From contig CALYLW010000208.1 of NCBI GenBank assembly GCA_944989445.1, positions 562,424-626,423 of the forward strand: 64,000 bases of DNA, in the 5' to 3' direction. Under the pieces are notes generated by a model. That model saw only the letters and a program-made list of their open reading frames with translations. It did no database searches and was not told the DNA's origin. A program made the translations under genes and the position numbers. This DNA comes from Ampullaceana balthica. Its lineage: Eukaryota > Mollusca > Gastropoda > Lymnaeidae. This document shows, piece by piece, positions 35,243 to 46,636 of the stretch. Position 1 is the stretch's first letter. Each line of letters starts with the position of its first letter.

Positions 35243-35786
35243 TATGTAAAGATTGAACATCAAAAAGTAGATGTAGAATACATGTCTTTGTCAAGAAAGG
35301 GGTAAAACGGGTTTTAAAAAATTAATAAATTCAAGACCAGTTAATTTATTCAAGTTCATTAAGATATTGAGGCTAGAAGTAAGTTACCCTGAATAAAATA
35401 TCTATTATTCGAACATTGCTCACCAATGTTTAAAAAATACAAGATGTTAAAATAGTTTCTCTAAAATGAATTTAAAGTTAATTACGATCAATAAGGAATA
35501 CACCAAGTTTATCTAGTGTATAGCTATTGTGGCTATTGAGCAGGATGCATCGCTGAAAACATTGATACATTGATTGTGCTATGAGGAAAATCTCACAACT
35601 TCAATTTTATTCAAGAAATGAAGTGTTTCTTTTTATTTCGATCATAAAATATATTTAGTCCATATTATTACTGTCTAATAAAAACTATATTTATTTTATA
35701 GCATTAACATATTTTTCGGGGGGGGGGTGGCAAATTTGAGTTCTGCCCCGAGCGGCACATACCCACTCTACGCCGCTGATCTTCAT

Positions 35787-36520
35787 CAACATCTAAAGCA
35801 CATAAAAAACTTTTTAAAAAGTAATTTAAAATATTTCTTAACCTCCAACAAGAATTACTTTACCAAGAGAGCCACTGTCTTGGTCATACTTTGCTCAGCA
35901 ACCGATGTTTCCGACCGATGCATATATCTTGGTAAACATTTGAAAAATTCAACTTCTATTTGTAGTGGTTCTTTTATTGCTGGAATGCATACATTTCTTA
36001 TATGTTCACATAGTGTATTGAGTACTAAATACGAAACTGATGAGTTGAAATCCTAAAATATTAACATTTCATGTGTTAGTGATTATTCTATTATTATTTC
36101 TGCATCTACTCGAAATGAAGAGCTGATCCGATAATTAAAGTGGAAGGTAATCAAATGACGTAATTGTTACCAATTAACTTAGTTTAATAATGTGAAATTT
36201 TTATTATTATCATTAGTTTGCAAATATGATTTTTAAAAGTTTTGTTTTAATGTCGGATATCAACTGCTAGTTCCATAATTTACTAGCAATGAACAAATTT
36301 ATACAGAAATTCGCTGGAGCATTGAAGTGAGTAGATCATTAAAAGTTTAAAATTCATTCAGTAATTTCAAGTTAATTTCCTTTACATTTTTGTCATTGTT
36401 TTACTAAACGTTAATTCTCTTATATTCAACTTTATTAAGCGGAGTCCTTTATCTGTTCAATGGCGGACAATAACTTACATACTTCTCTCTATGGGCCGTA
36501 CATTTGACTCTTACACTGTA
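35787..36520. other. No recognised feature
   Basis: AT-rich unique DNA. Confidence 0.5.
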
Positions 36521-36528
36521 CTTTAAAG

Positions 36529-36600
36529 CAATGGTTCTCAACCAGTGAAATATTTTACCCAAAGTATATCATTTAAATACCCGATTCTTGAATTATTGGG
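36529..36600 (+). mobile_element. Possible hAT left end, partner missing
   Basis: CAATGGTTCTCAACCAGTG resembles a Buster/Charlie-type hAT terminus. It is preceded by CTTTAAAG (36521-36528), which fits nnnTAnnn. No inverted partner or second CTTTAAAG is found to the right before or after the 15-bp array. Confidence 0.4.
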
Positions 36601-36671
36601 GTAAGAAAGGACATTACGGGGTGGGGGGGGGGATTGGAGGGTCGTTAGTCATGGTTAAGTTGTTGACTGGG

Positions 36672-37428
36672 TCCAAAGTTGACTGGTCCAAAGTTGACTG
36701 GTCCAAAGTTGACTGGTCCAAAGTTGACTGGTCCAAAGTTGACTGGTCCAAAGTTGACTGGTCCAAAGTTGACTGGTCCAAAGTTGACTGGTCCATAGTT
36801 GACTGGTCCAAATTTGACTGGTCCAAAGTTGACTGGTCCAAAGTTGACTGGTCCAAAGTTGACTGGTCGAAAGTTGACTGGTCCAAAGTTGACTGGTCCA
36901 AAGTTGACTGGTCCAAAGTTGACTGGTCCAAAGTTGACTGGTCCAAAGTTGACTGGTCCAAAGTTGACTGGTCCAAAGTTGACTGGTCCAAAGTTGACTG
37001 GTCCAAAGTTGACTGGTCCAAAGTTGACTGGTCCAAAGTTGACTGGTCCAAAGTTGACTGGTCCAAAGTTGACTGGTCCAAAGTTGACTGGTCCAAAGTT
37101 GACTGGTCCAAAGTTGACTGGTCCAAAGTTGACTGGTCCAAAGTTGACTGGTCCAAAGTTGACTGGTCCAAAGTTGACTGGTCCAAAGTTGACTGGTCCA
37201 AAGTTGACTGGTCCAAAGTTGACTGGTCCAAAGTTGACTGGTCCAAAGTTGACTGGTCCAAAGTTGACTGGTCCAAAGTTAACTGGTCCAAAGTTGACTG
37301 GTCCAAAGTTGACTGGTCCAAAGTTGACTGGTCCAAAGTTGACTGGTCCAAAGTTGACTGGTCCAAAGTTGACTGGTCCAAAGTTGACTGGTCCAAAGTT
37401 GACTGGTCCAAAGTTGACTGGTCCAAAG
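36672..37428. repeat. 15-bp minisatellite, about 50 copies
   Basis: The unit TCCAAAGTTGACTGG is almost perfectly conserved, with about five single-base variants (36796, 36812, 36869, 37281). As 15 is five codons, five of six frames stay open for 215-283 codons (SKVDW, TGPKL, TLDQS, GPVNF, WTSQL). This is a repeat artefact, not a protein gene. Confidence 0.98.
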
Positions 37429-37539
37429 ACCAAAAGTGAACAGTAAAACGGTTAATATTACTTTCTTCACCTTGCAGACACGGGTACTGGGCATGAAGCT
37501 ATTGGGTTTAGAATTTCTGCTACTTAAGCTGAGCATGAG

Positions 37540-37780
37540 CCTACATATGTAGATACTGGTTCTATATAGACATGTACTTACTGGTTCTACATATGTAGAT
37601 ACTGGTTCTATATAGACATGTACTTACTGGTTCTATATAGACATGTACTTACTGGTTCTAAATATGTAGATACTGGTTTTAGACATGCATGTAGTGGTTC
37701 TACATATGAAAATACTTGTTCTAGGCATGCACCTACTGGTTCTACATACTGGGTTCAGATATGAAGTTTTCTAGACATGC
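37540..37780. repeat. Degenerate repeat of about 23-25 bp
   Basis: Imperfect units around ACTGGTTCTATATAGACATG and TACTTACTGGTTCTACATAT, drifting into TAGACATGCATTTACTAG. Confidence 0.75.
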
Positions 37781-37944
37781 ATTTACTAGTCATAAACACC
37801 TACCTTTGTCTCAAATACCCTGTCTGGGTTTAAAAGTGCGGCTAGTCTTTTATTATGTCTTATGTATGATCATCGCTAATTTACCCGACATTCTTGAAAT
37901 CAAACATACCACATGAGACTGTATCTGATGATAATTTCTTTAAA
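37781..37944. other. No recognised feature
   Basis: Short unique spacer between arrays. Confidence 0.5.
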
Positions 37945-38177
37945 ACATATTTCTCTCGTCCACCAACATATTTCTCTTGTCCAACAACATATTTCCCTCG
38001 TCCGCCAACATATTTCTCTCGTCCACCAACATATTGCTCTCATCCACCAACATATTTCTCTCAGCCACCAACATATTTCTCTCATCCACAAACATATTTC
38101 TCTCAGCCACAAACATATTTCTCTCAGCCACAAACATATTTCTCTCATCCACCAACATATTTCTCTCATCCACCTCA
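37945..38177. repeat. 21-bp minisatellite, 11 copies
   Basis: Units contain ACATATTTCTCTCATCCACC plus A, with CGTC/CATC/CAGC variants. Seven codons long, hence open frames on both strands. Confidence 0.95.
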
Positions 38178-38490
38178 CTAACCAAACAAATCCACAGCAA
38201 CAAAAACAAAGATAAAAGTAAAAATCCCAAATGCCAAATCCTGACAGCGCCATCTATTATAACTCACGATTAAATCTGGGAATCTCCAGCCTTGTCAGCT
38301 TAGCCAGTCTTCCTGGAGTAGCTCTAAGTCACACAGTGATTGAATAATTTAGTCTGATCTTTTCTCATTGCGAATCGACAAGATACGTTCTGATTTAGAC
38401 ATATTTGTTAAGAGTATTTACATGCGAAATTTTATCACCACTCATAAATTCTGAAAAGAAATTTTCCAGACAGACAGAGCATGATAGAGA

Positions 38491-38492
<2 letters not shown>
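38178..38492. other. No recognised feature
   Basis: Unique AT-rich DNA. Confidence 0.5.

Positions 38493-38582
<90 letters not shown>
38493..38582. repeat. (GA)n microsatellite
   Basis: About 90 bp of GA with a short GATA interruption. Confidence 0.97.
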
Positions 38583-38585
<3 letters not shown>

Positions 38586-38876
38586 GCAGAGAGAGAATGG
38601 GGTGAGATGGAGAGAGGTTTACTTTAAAATTTGTGTTTATAAGGGCAAATAAGTAAGTTATACTCGTTACAAACACGAACACAAAGCGCACACAATATTG
38701 TAAACTAAATCTCATTTAAAATATAAACGAACATCTTTGTGTAAGGTAATCTTTAAAAGTGAAATGTTGATTTATTTGATATCAAATTCCTCAACAATTT
38801 TTATATCGATGCTTAGATGATGAAACGTGACATGCTATTTGGTTACTAATATTACTTGAAATTCCTTGAATACATT
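38583..38876. other. No recognised feature
   Basis: AT-rich DNA between two microsatellites. Confidence 0.5.
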
Positions 38877-39505
38877 TACAATATACAATATACAATATAC
38901 AATATACAATATTCAATATACAATATACAATATACAATATACAATATACAATATACAATATACAATATACAATATACAATATACAATATACAATATACAA
39001 TATACAATAAACAATATACAATATACAATATACTATATACAATATACAATATACAATATACAATATACAATATACAATATACAATATACAATATACAATA
39101 TACAATATACAATATACAATATACAATAAACAATATACAATATACAATATACAATAAATAATATATAATATACAATATACAATATACAATATACAATATA
39201 TAATTTACAATATACAATATACAATATACAATATATAATATATAATATACAATATACAATATACAATATACAATATATAATATATAATATACAATATACA
39301 ATATACAATATATAATATACAATATACAATATACAATATATAATATATAATATACAATATACAATATACAATATATAATATACAATATATAATATATAAT
39401 ATACAATATACAATATACAATATACAATATACAATATACAATATACAATATACAATATACAATATACAATATCCAATATGCAATATACAATATACAATAT
39501 ACAAA
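38877..39505. repeat. 7-bp satellite ACAATAT, about 90 copies
   Basis: ACAATAT repeated, with TATAATAT-type variants concentrated in the right half (39160-39400). The low-complexity Tyr/Ile frames on both strands are artefacts. Confidence 0.98.
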
Positions 39506-39664
39506 CTGTTATAGCAGCCACTACAACTAAGTGCACTAACTAACTAATATCAAAACCAAAGAAATATGTTTCATAGAAAGCTTTATTGTAAAATAAATCC
39601 CAGAAAGTGTTACAGTCTGGTTGTGTAATTGGTAAGACCACTTAAGACAGTGCAACAAACTCAA
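39506..39664. other. No recognised feature
   Basis: Short unique spacer. Confidence 0.5.
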
Positions 39665-40838
39665 CATTATGTCTCCCTAACGTCAGACTCTTCACATTAT
39701 GTCTCCCTAACGTCAGACTCTTCACATTATGTCTCCCTAACGTCAGACTCTTCACAACACTTCCTTATGTCTCCCTAACGTCAGACTCTTCACAACACTT
39801 CCTTATGTCTCCCTAACGTCGGACTCCCAACAACACTTCCTTATGTCTCCCTAACGTCGGACTCCCAACAACACTTCCTTATGTCTCCCTAATGCCAGAC
39901 TCCCAAAAACACTTTCTTATGTCTCCCTAACGTTGGACTCCCAACAACACTTCCTTATGTCTCCCTAACGCCAGACTTCTCACAACATTGCATTTGGTCT
40001 CCCTAACGCCAGACTCCCAACAACACTTCCTTATGTCTCCCTAACGCCAGACTCCCAACAACACTTCCTTATGTCTCCCTAACGCCAGACTCCCAACAAC
40101 ACTTCCTTATGTCTCCCTAACGCCAGACTCCCAACAACACTTCCTTATGTCTCCCTAACGCCAGACTCCCAACAACACTTCCTTATGTCTCCCTAACGCC
40201 AGACTCCCAACAACACTTCCTAATGTCTCCCTAACGCCAGACTCCCAACAACACTTCCTTATGTCTCCCTAACGCCAGACTCCCAACAACACTTCCTTAT
40301 GTCTCCCTAACGCCAGACTCCCAACAACACTTCCTTATGTCTCCCTAACGCCAGACTCCCAACAACACTCCCTTATGTCTCCCTAATGCCAGACTCCCAA
40401 CAACACTTCCTTATGTCTCCCTAATGCCAGACTCCCAAAAACACTTCCTTATGTCTCCCTAACGCCAGACTCCCAACAACACTTCCTTATGTCTCCCTAA
40501 TGCCAGACTCCCAACAACACTTCCTTATGTCTCCCTAACGCCAGACTCCCAACAACACTTCCTTATGTCTCCCTAACGCCAGACTCCCAACAACACTTCC
40601 TTATGTCTCCCTAACGCCAGACTCCCAACAACACTTCCTTATGTCTCCCTAACGCCAGACTCCCAACAACACTTCCTTATGTCTCCCTAACGCCAGACTC
40701 CCAACAACACTTCCTTATGTCTCCCTAACGCCAGACTCCCAACAACACTTCCTTATGTCTCCCTAACGCCAGACTCCCAACAACACTTCCTTATGTCTGC
40801 CTAATGCCAGACTTCTCACAACATTGCATTATGTCTCA
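39665..40838. repeat. 30-bp then 38-bp minisatellite, about 31 copies
   Basis: The first copies are 30 bp (ATGTCTCCCTAACGTCAGAC, TCTTCACATT). From about 39755 the unit gains eight bases and becomes 38 bp (GTCTCCCTAACGCCAGACTC, CCAACAACACTTCCTTAT). CGTC gives way to CGCC along the array. Flanking diverged copies contain TTCTCACAACATTGCATT. Confidence 0.96.
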
Positions 40839-41023
40839 CGCTTTTTATGATAAAGGCTGAGTGATTTTCGTTTCTCTTAAAGAACTAATATTAATTTTAA
40901 ATGACTTTGCATTCCACAGCCGTAAATATAAAATGTTGAAGCCATCTTTGTGTGTCACCTGCGTGTTATTGTTTAATGTTTTATTTGAGCCCATTACAGA
41001 ATGAATGTTAATGTTTGCACAAA
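40839..41023. other. No recognised feature
   Basis: Short unique spacer. Confidence 0.5.
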
Positions 41024-42187
41024 TAGCACTCGCACAAGTCTGTGTCTCAATAGCACAAGTCTGTGCCTCAATAGCACAAGTCTGTGCCTCAATAGCACAA
41101 GTCTGTGTCTCAATAGCACTAGCACATGCCTGTGTCTTAATAGCACTAGCACAAGTCTGTGTCTCAATAGCACAAGTCTGTGCCTCAATAGCACAAGTCT
41201 GTGCCTCAATAGCACAAGTCTGTGCCTCAATAGCACAAGTCTGTGCCTCAATAGCACAAGTCTGTGTCTCAATAGCACTAGTACATGCCTGTGTCTTAAT
41301 AGCACTAGCACAAGTCTGTGTCTCAATAGCACAAGTCTGTGCCTCAATAGCACAAGTCTGTGTCTCAATAGCACAAGTCTGTGTCTCAATAGCACAAGTC
41401 TGTGCCTCAATAGCACAAGTCTGTGCCTTAATAGCACAAGTCTGTGCCTCAATAGCACAAGTCTGTGTCTCAATAGCACAAGTCTGTGCATCGATAGCAC
41501 AAGTCTGTGCCTCAATAGCACAAGTCTGTGCCTCAATAGCACAAGTCTGTGTCTCAATAGCACAAGTCTGTGCCTCAATAGCACAAGTCTGTGCCTCACT
41601 AGCACAAGTCTGTGCCTCAATAGCACAAGTCTGTGTCTCAATAGCACAAGTCTGTGCCTCAATAGCACAAGTCATTGCCTCAATAGCACAAGTCTGTGTC
41701 TCAATAGCACAAGTATGTGCCTCAATAGCACAAGTCTGTGCCTCAATAGCACAAGTCTGTGCCTCAATAGCACAAGTCTGTGCCTCAATAGCACAAGTCT
41801 GTGCCTCAATAGCACAAGTCTGTGTCTCAATAGCACAAGTCTGTGCCTCAATAGCACAAGTCATTGCCTCAATAGCACAAGTCTGTGACTCAATAGCACA
41901 AGTCTGTGCCTCAATAGCACAAGTCTGTGCCTCAATAGCACAAGTCTGTGTCTCAATAGCACTAGTCTGTGCCTCAATAGCACAAGTCTGTGCCTCAATA
42001 GCACAAGTCTGTGTCTCAATAGCACTAGCACATGCCTGTGTCTTAATAGCACTAGCACAAGTCTGTGCCTCAATAGCACAAGTCTGTGCCTCAATAGCAC
42101 AAGTCTGTGCCTCAATAGCACAAGTCTGTGCCTCAATAGCACAAGTCTGTGCCTCAATAGCACAAGTCTGTGCCTCAATAGCACACG
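41024..42187. repeat. 21-bp minisatellite, about 55 copies
   Basis: The unit contains TAGCACAAGTCTGTGCCTCA plus A, with GTGTCTC and GCCTTA variants. Longer 27-bp units with AGCACTAGCACAAG occur near 41116-41150, 41275-41310 and 42020-42060, giving a higher-order pattern. Seven codons per unit keep frames open up to 408 codons on both strands; not a gene. Confidence 0.97.
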
Positions 42188-42641
42188 TCTATGTATATTG
42201 CTGTGGTTTTAGCTGTGACCCAAAGATCTAAATATGCTATCTGTCTTTTTTTATTAAAGCAAATATTCAATATTATCTTTTAAAAGATTCTTTGAAAATC
42301 TGAGGACTTTATTATTACCACTACTTAATTCTTTTTATAGGTTTCACGTACAAGCATGCATTGATAATGTTACAAACTTTCCGTTCTCTTATAGACCTGC
42401 CAGTCGATTTTTTTTTAAATTTCGGCTGGCTGACATAATTTTGTGGCGGATTTCCGGATTAGTCGGATTTCTCCGCAAATAGACATTTACGGCTGATTTT
42501 TGGCTGTTAACGAAATATTCGGATGAAATTCGGCTGAAGCCTGGCCAATAATGAAGTAATACACTTCTGCAATAAAACACTTTTACAGTAATTCAGAAAC
42601 AGTTTTATTATTTTTAACAATAGAGAAAAAAAAGTTTTATA
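42188..42641. other. No gene; possible decayed element end
   Basis: AT-rich DNA with a GGCTGGCTGACATAATTTTG and GGCGGATTTCCGGATTAGTC patch (42422-42475) that looks like repeat-derived sequence. I cannot place it in a family. Confidence 0.35.
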
Positions 42642-42909
42642 TGGGTTTGTCCAAAAGTACGTCGCGCTCCAGAGGGGGGTAGGGGGTGTTAGAAAGTGTG
42701 ACAGTTTGTGACAGGGGGGAGCAGGGGCCGGCCATGTCTGACGTCACGATCTTTTATATGAAGTTTTAATTATTTTGTTAATAAAACAATATTTGTTCGA
42801 AAGCGTGACGTACTTAGGGGGGGGGGAGCGGGCGCCAAAGATTTGTGACAAGGTTAGGAGGCAGTTAAAAATGGTAAGACATAGCGAGACGTACTTTACG
42901 GACGGCCCC
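42642..42909 (+). mobile_element. MITE family A, copy 2
   Basis: Begins GGGTTTGTCCAAAAGTACGT and ends GACGTACTTTACGGACGGCC plus CC. The interior shares GACAGTTTGTGACAGGGGG, a TGACGTCAC motif and TTCGAAAGYGTGACGTACTT with the other two copies. Confidence 0.75.
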
Positions 42910-44121
42910 TATGCTGTCCTACTAATACAGTGCATGAATGCATTCCACTCATACAGTTTCTGTCACTCAATACCTCATAGGCGCTTAGAATATCAGTTTA
43001 TGATTGTCACGTATAAAACAGACGCGATGTAGTTTATCAGCTGTTAGGCTAATGCGGAGAGCCGCATATTTTCCTACGGATTTTTGGCAAACGAAAAATT
43101 CGGCGGCGTATTCGGCGCGCGGCGTCGGCAGTGGGGTCGGCAGAGGGAGGGGTCTAGTTCTCTACCAATACTTATTGACAACTTGTCCGCTTCCTGTCGT
43201 ACCGAACTTTTCTCTTGGTAGCCACCATCTCATGCAGTGGATTGTCTAATATCTTTAAAGATAGTTAAACTGTTAATTATATTATTCTTTAAAATAAAAA
43301 TCATTGTTTGAGGTGATATATTCCTTCTATAAATATTTATCACATAGCTATAAAATATAAACTATAAACATTTTGAATTTATTTTCTAAAAAAATAGTGC
43401 AACGAAGAGTTGTTTCGAAATTAAACATTTTGCACCGAATGAAGTACAGATTTAGATCTTGAACCCTCATTAAAAATACAAAATATTATTTATATTACCC
43501 CAATATCTATGAATACTTCTACTATAACATGTATGCGCTTAATATGATAATGCTTATTTTCTAGCCCTAAAAAATGAGTTGGAGATCCAGTTTTTAATTC
43601 ACCTCCGAATTCCAGACCTGAAAAACAAGAATTTTATTATTCTTTTTTAAAAAGAAATAGGATTCGTGTTTATCACCTCGTCTATCCGTAGGTAGTATTA
43701 GATTACCTTTGTGTTGCAATTACAAGTTAGAATTTATTGTCTAATTGTATTATTACTACATTGCTGTTTGTTCTTCTATCTTGTGTTTCTAAGCTTATTG
43801 ATGTAACTATAGGTGTTATATACTCTTGTAAATATCGAAATGTAGTCTACATTATTTTTACCCTTTTGGTCTGTAAAGTTGATGAAAGTTTCAACAATTT
43901 TTATTGTGTATATTTCAGGAGAACAGTTTTAATTTCTTAAATTGTTTCTGAGCCACATTTTAACCATCGTTTCAATAGATGTACGAATTCCTAAATATAG
44001 GAACACATTATAGAGTTTTCTACAGCAAGGATAAATCTCTATCATCGCAACAATGTGCACATATAAGATAAATATGTGTGGATGTCAGAAATATATAGCT
44101 TTGGAATTTGGAGTAATATAG
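42910..44121. other. No recognised gene
   Basis: Unique DNA, AT-rich except for a CG-rich patch at 43075-43150 (GGCGGCGTATTCGGCGCGCG). Confidence 0.45.
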
Positions 44122-45756
44122 GAGAGCCAAAGAGAGCCATCTGCTGTGCAGTGCAATACAACATTTTCTGAGAGCCAAAGAGAGCCATCTGCTGTGCAGT
44201 GCAATACAACATTTTCTGAGAGCCAAAGAGAGCCATCTGCTGTGCAGTGCAATACAACATTTTCTGAGAGCCAAACAGAGCCATCTGCTGTGCAGTGCAA
44301 TACAACATTTTCTGAGAGCCAAAGAGAGCCATCTGCTGTGCAGTGCAATACAACATTTTCTGAGAGCCAAAGAGAGCCATCTGCTGTGCAGTGCAATACA
44401 ACATTTTCTGAGAGCCAAAGAGAGCCATCTGCTGGGCAGTGCAATACAACATTTTCTGAGAGCCAAAGAGAGCCATCTGCTGTGCAGTGCATTACAACAT
44501 TTTCTGAGAGCCAAAGAGAGCCATCTGCTGTGCAGTGCAATACAACATTTTCTGAGAGCCAAAGAGAGCCATCTGCTGTGCAGTGCAATACAACATTTTC
44601 TGAGAGCCAAAGAGAGCCATCTGCTGTGCAGTGCAACACAACATTTTCTGAGAGCCAAAGAGAGCCATCTGCTGTGCAGTGCAATACAACATTTTCTGAG
44701 AGCCAAAGAGAGCCATCTGTTGTGCAGTGCAATACAACATTTTCTGAGAGCCAAAGAGAGCCATCTGCTGTGCAGTGCAATACAACAATTTCTGAGAGCC
44801 AAAGAGAGCCATCTGCTGTGCAGTGCAATACAACATTTTCTGAGAGCCAAAGAGAGCCATCTGCTGTGCAGTGCAATACAACATTTTCTGAGAGCCAAAA
44901 AGAGCCATCTGCTGTGCAGTGCAATACAACATTTTCTGAGAGCCAAAGAGAGCCATCTGCTGTGAAGTGCAATACAACATTTTCTGAGAGCCAAAGAGAG
45001 TCATACGCTGTGCAGAGCAATACAACATTTTCTGAGAGCCAAAGAGAGCCATCTGCTGTGCAGTGCAATACAACAATTTGTAAGAGCCAAAGAGAGCCAT
45101 CTGCTGTGCAGTGCAATACAACATTTTCTGAGAGCCAAAGAGAGCCATCTGCTGTGCAGTGCAATACAACATTTTCTGAGAGCCAAAGAGAGCCATCTGC
45201 TGTGCAGTGCAATACAACATTTTCTGAGAGCCAAAGAGAGCCATCTGCTGTGCAGTGCAATACAACAATTTCTGAGAGCCAAAGAGAGCCATCTGCTGGG
45301 CAGTGCAATACAACATTTTCTGAGAGCCAAAGAGAGCCATCTGCTGTGCAGTACCCTTCAACATTTTCTGAGAGCCAAAGAGAGCCATCTGCTGTGCAGT
45401 GCAATACAACATTTTCTGAGAGCCAAAGAGAGCCATCTGCTGTGCAGTGCAATACAACATTTTCTGAGAGCCAAAGAGAGCCATCTGCTGTGCAGTGCAA
45501 TACAACATTTTCTGAGAGCCAAAGAGAGCCATCTGCTGTGCAGTGCAATACAACATTTCCTGAGAGCCAAAGAGAGCCATCTGCTGTGCAGTGCAATACA
45601 ACATTTTCTGAGAGCCAAAGAGAGCCATCTGCTGTGCAGTGCAATACAACATTTTCTGAGAGCCAAAGAGAGCCATCTGCTGTGCAGTGCAATACAACAT
45701 TTTCTGAGAGCCAAAGAGAGCCATCTCCTGGGCAGTGCCCTTCAACATTGTCTGAG
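44122..45756. repeat. 48-bp minisatellite, 34 copies
   Basis: The unit contains GAGAGCCAAAGAGAGCCATC, TGCTGTGCAGTGCAATACAA and CATTTTCT. Copies differ at few sites (AATTTCTG, GGGCAGTG, GCATTACA). The last unit carries CCTGGGCAGTGCCCTTC. Sixteen codons per unit leave frames of up to 561 (minus) and 549 (plus) codons open, the longest in the window. Both strands and several frames are equally open and no unit has a recognisable fold, so I treat it as a repeat. Confidence 0.96.
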
Positions 45757-45863
45757 CGCGTGACCAACATTCACAGCCCAAACCTCTCCACCTAGTGCTG
45801 GGCACAAAGCCAACAGTTCACCACTGTCTCAGAGGCTAGGCTGCAATGCCGACAGTTTGAGTC
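45757..45863. other. Spacer between two arrays
   Basis: No feature recognised. Confidence 0.5.
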
Positions 45864-45988
45864 CCTGTTGTGGTGTGTCAAGTTGTGGTGTGTCCTGTTG
45901 TGTTGTGTCCTGTTGTGGTGTCTCCTGTTGTGGTGTGTCCTGTTGTGGTGTGTCCTATTGTGGAGTGTCCTGTTGTGGTGTGTCCTGT
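45864..45988. repeat. 15-bp minisatellite, about 8 copies
   Basis: Repeats of TGTTGTGGTGTGTCC with a few substitutions. Confidence 0.92.
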
Positions 45989-46217
45989 TAAAGTATCAGT
46001 TTGTAGAGCAATGCTCTGGTCTCCATTTGAGTCACCAAACTCTGGTGTTGGCGGCACAATTTCCTCCATTGGTTTTCTCGACTTGGCCCAGGCAAGGTGA
46101 CAGACGTATTCCCCTCTGGCGGTCGGTTTGTCAGCCCAATCCTGATACCAGTTAATCTTAAAGTGGTCGGCCACCCAGGTCTTTGCTACGAGATAAGTGA
46201 CTCGGACGTTTGGTTAT
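45989..46217 (-). CDS. Possible host exon or exon remnant, unknown protein
   Basis: The minus-strand frame bounded by a stop near 46217 carries about 70 codons of complex, non-repetitive composition. It includes the motifs VTYLVAKTWVADHFKINWYQ, DWADKPTARGEYVCHLAWAK and IVPPTPEFGDSNGD. It is rich in Trp, Asp, Pro and His, unlike the chance frames around it, and the DNA is GC-richer than its surroundings. A possible acceptor is TTATCTCGTAG (minus strand, near 46190). The frame runs on into the 15-bp array as TGHTT repeats, which is unlikely to be coding, so a donor such as G|GTGACT near 46035 may end it. I do not recognise the protein. It may be one exon of a gene whose other exons lie outside the window, or a gene fragment. 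Confidence 0.35.
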
Positions 46218-46636
46218 GGGTTTGGCGAACAGGTTTTTCGCAGGGAGTCTGCCTTATTATATCTTTAGATCTACTTATTTGAACGCTTGTACTGATGAAG
46301 TCTTTTTTCCCTCAACGTTAGCCTTGTACATCATTTTCTTATTAGACAGAAGCTCAACATTTACACAAATTATCAATGTCTCCATCATTTCTGACGAATG
46401 CAACGTTATTTTCATAATGATTTAAACCCCTTTTTTTTCCTCCAAAGTCTCATCGGCCATGGATGCTCAATATATTTAGAAAAAAGTTAAATTTTCTAAA
46501 CTGATATTTATACAATGACTTTGCTATTTTGAGCCGGCTACAGCTGGAATATATTATTTTGGATCATTTATATTTCTAATAAAATTATTTCAGCCAAGTA
46601 TCATCTTGTTCCACTGTTTCATTGCTTCTAACACAA
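46218..46636. other. No recognised feature
   Basis: AT-rich unique DNA. If the preceding frame is an exon, this would be intron. Confidence 0.45.

Larger units (their letters stand above)
33710..35778 (+). mobile_element. hAT transposon (Ac-type TSD), decayed
   Basis: A perfect 8-bp duplication ATCTTCAT (33702-33709 and 35779-35786) flanks ends CAGTGGCGCAGCGAG and, inverted, CAGCGGCGTAGAG. The duplication fits the Ac-group target consensus nTnnnnAn. Subterminal GGGGGGCAGGGAGGCAAATG and GCCCGGGCGGCA are typical of a widespread animal hAT end. The interior holds a TTF/ZMYM-type transposase fragment (34958-35242) and a later SINE (34144-34432). Confidence 0.9.

Noticed and set aside
36588..37439. 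Pentapeptide-repeat protein (VDWSK)
   Set aside because: A 15-bp minisatellite open in five frames; single-base variants ignore codon structure.
39665..40838. CRISPR array
   Set aside because: Repeats are contiguous with no unique spacers, and the DNA is clearly eukaryotic. The same holds for all other arrays here.
41005..42231. A 408-codon frame of Ile-Ala-Gln-Val-Cys repeats
   Set aside because: A 21-bp minisatellite; antisense and other frames are equally open.
44085..45795. Long open frames of 561 (minus), 549 (plus) and 437 codons
   Set aside because: Produced by a 48-bp tandem repeat that is open in many frames at once; no domain or codon bias.
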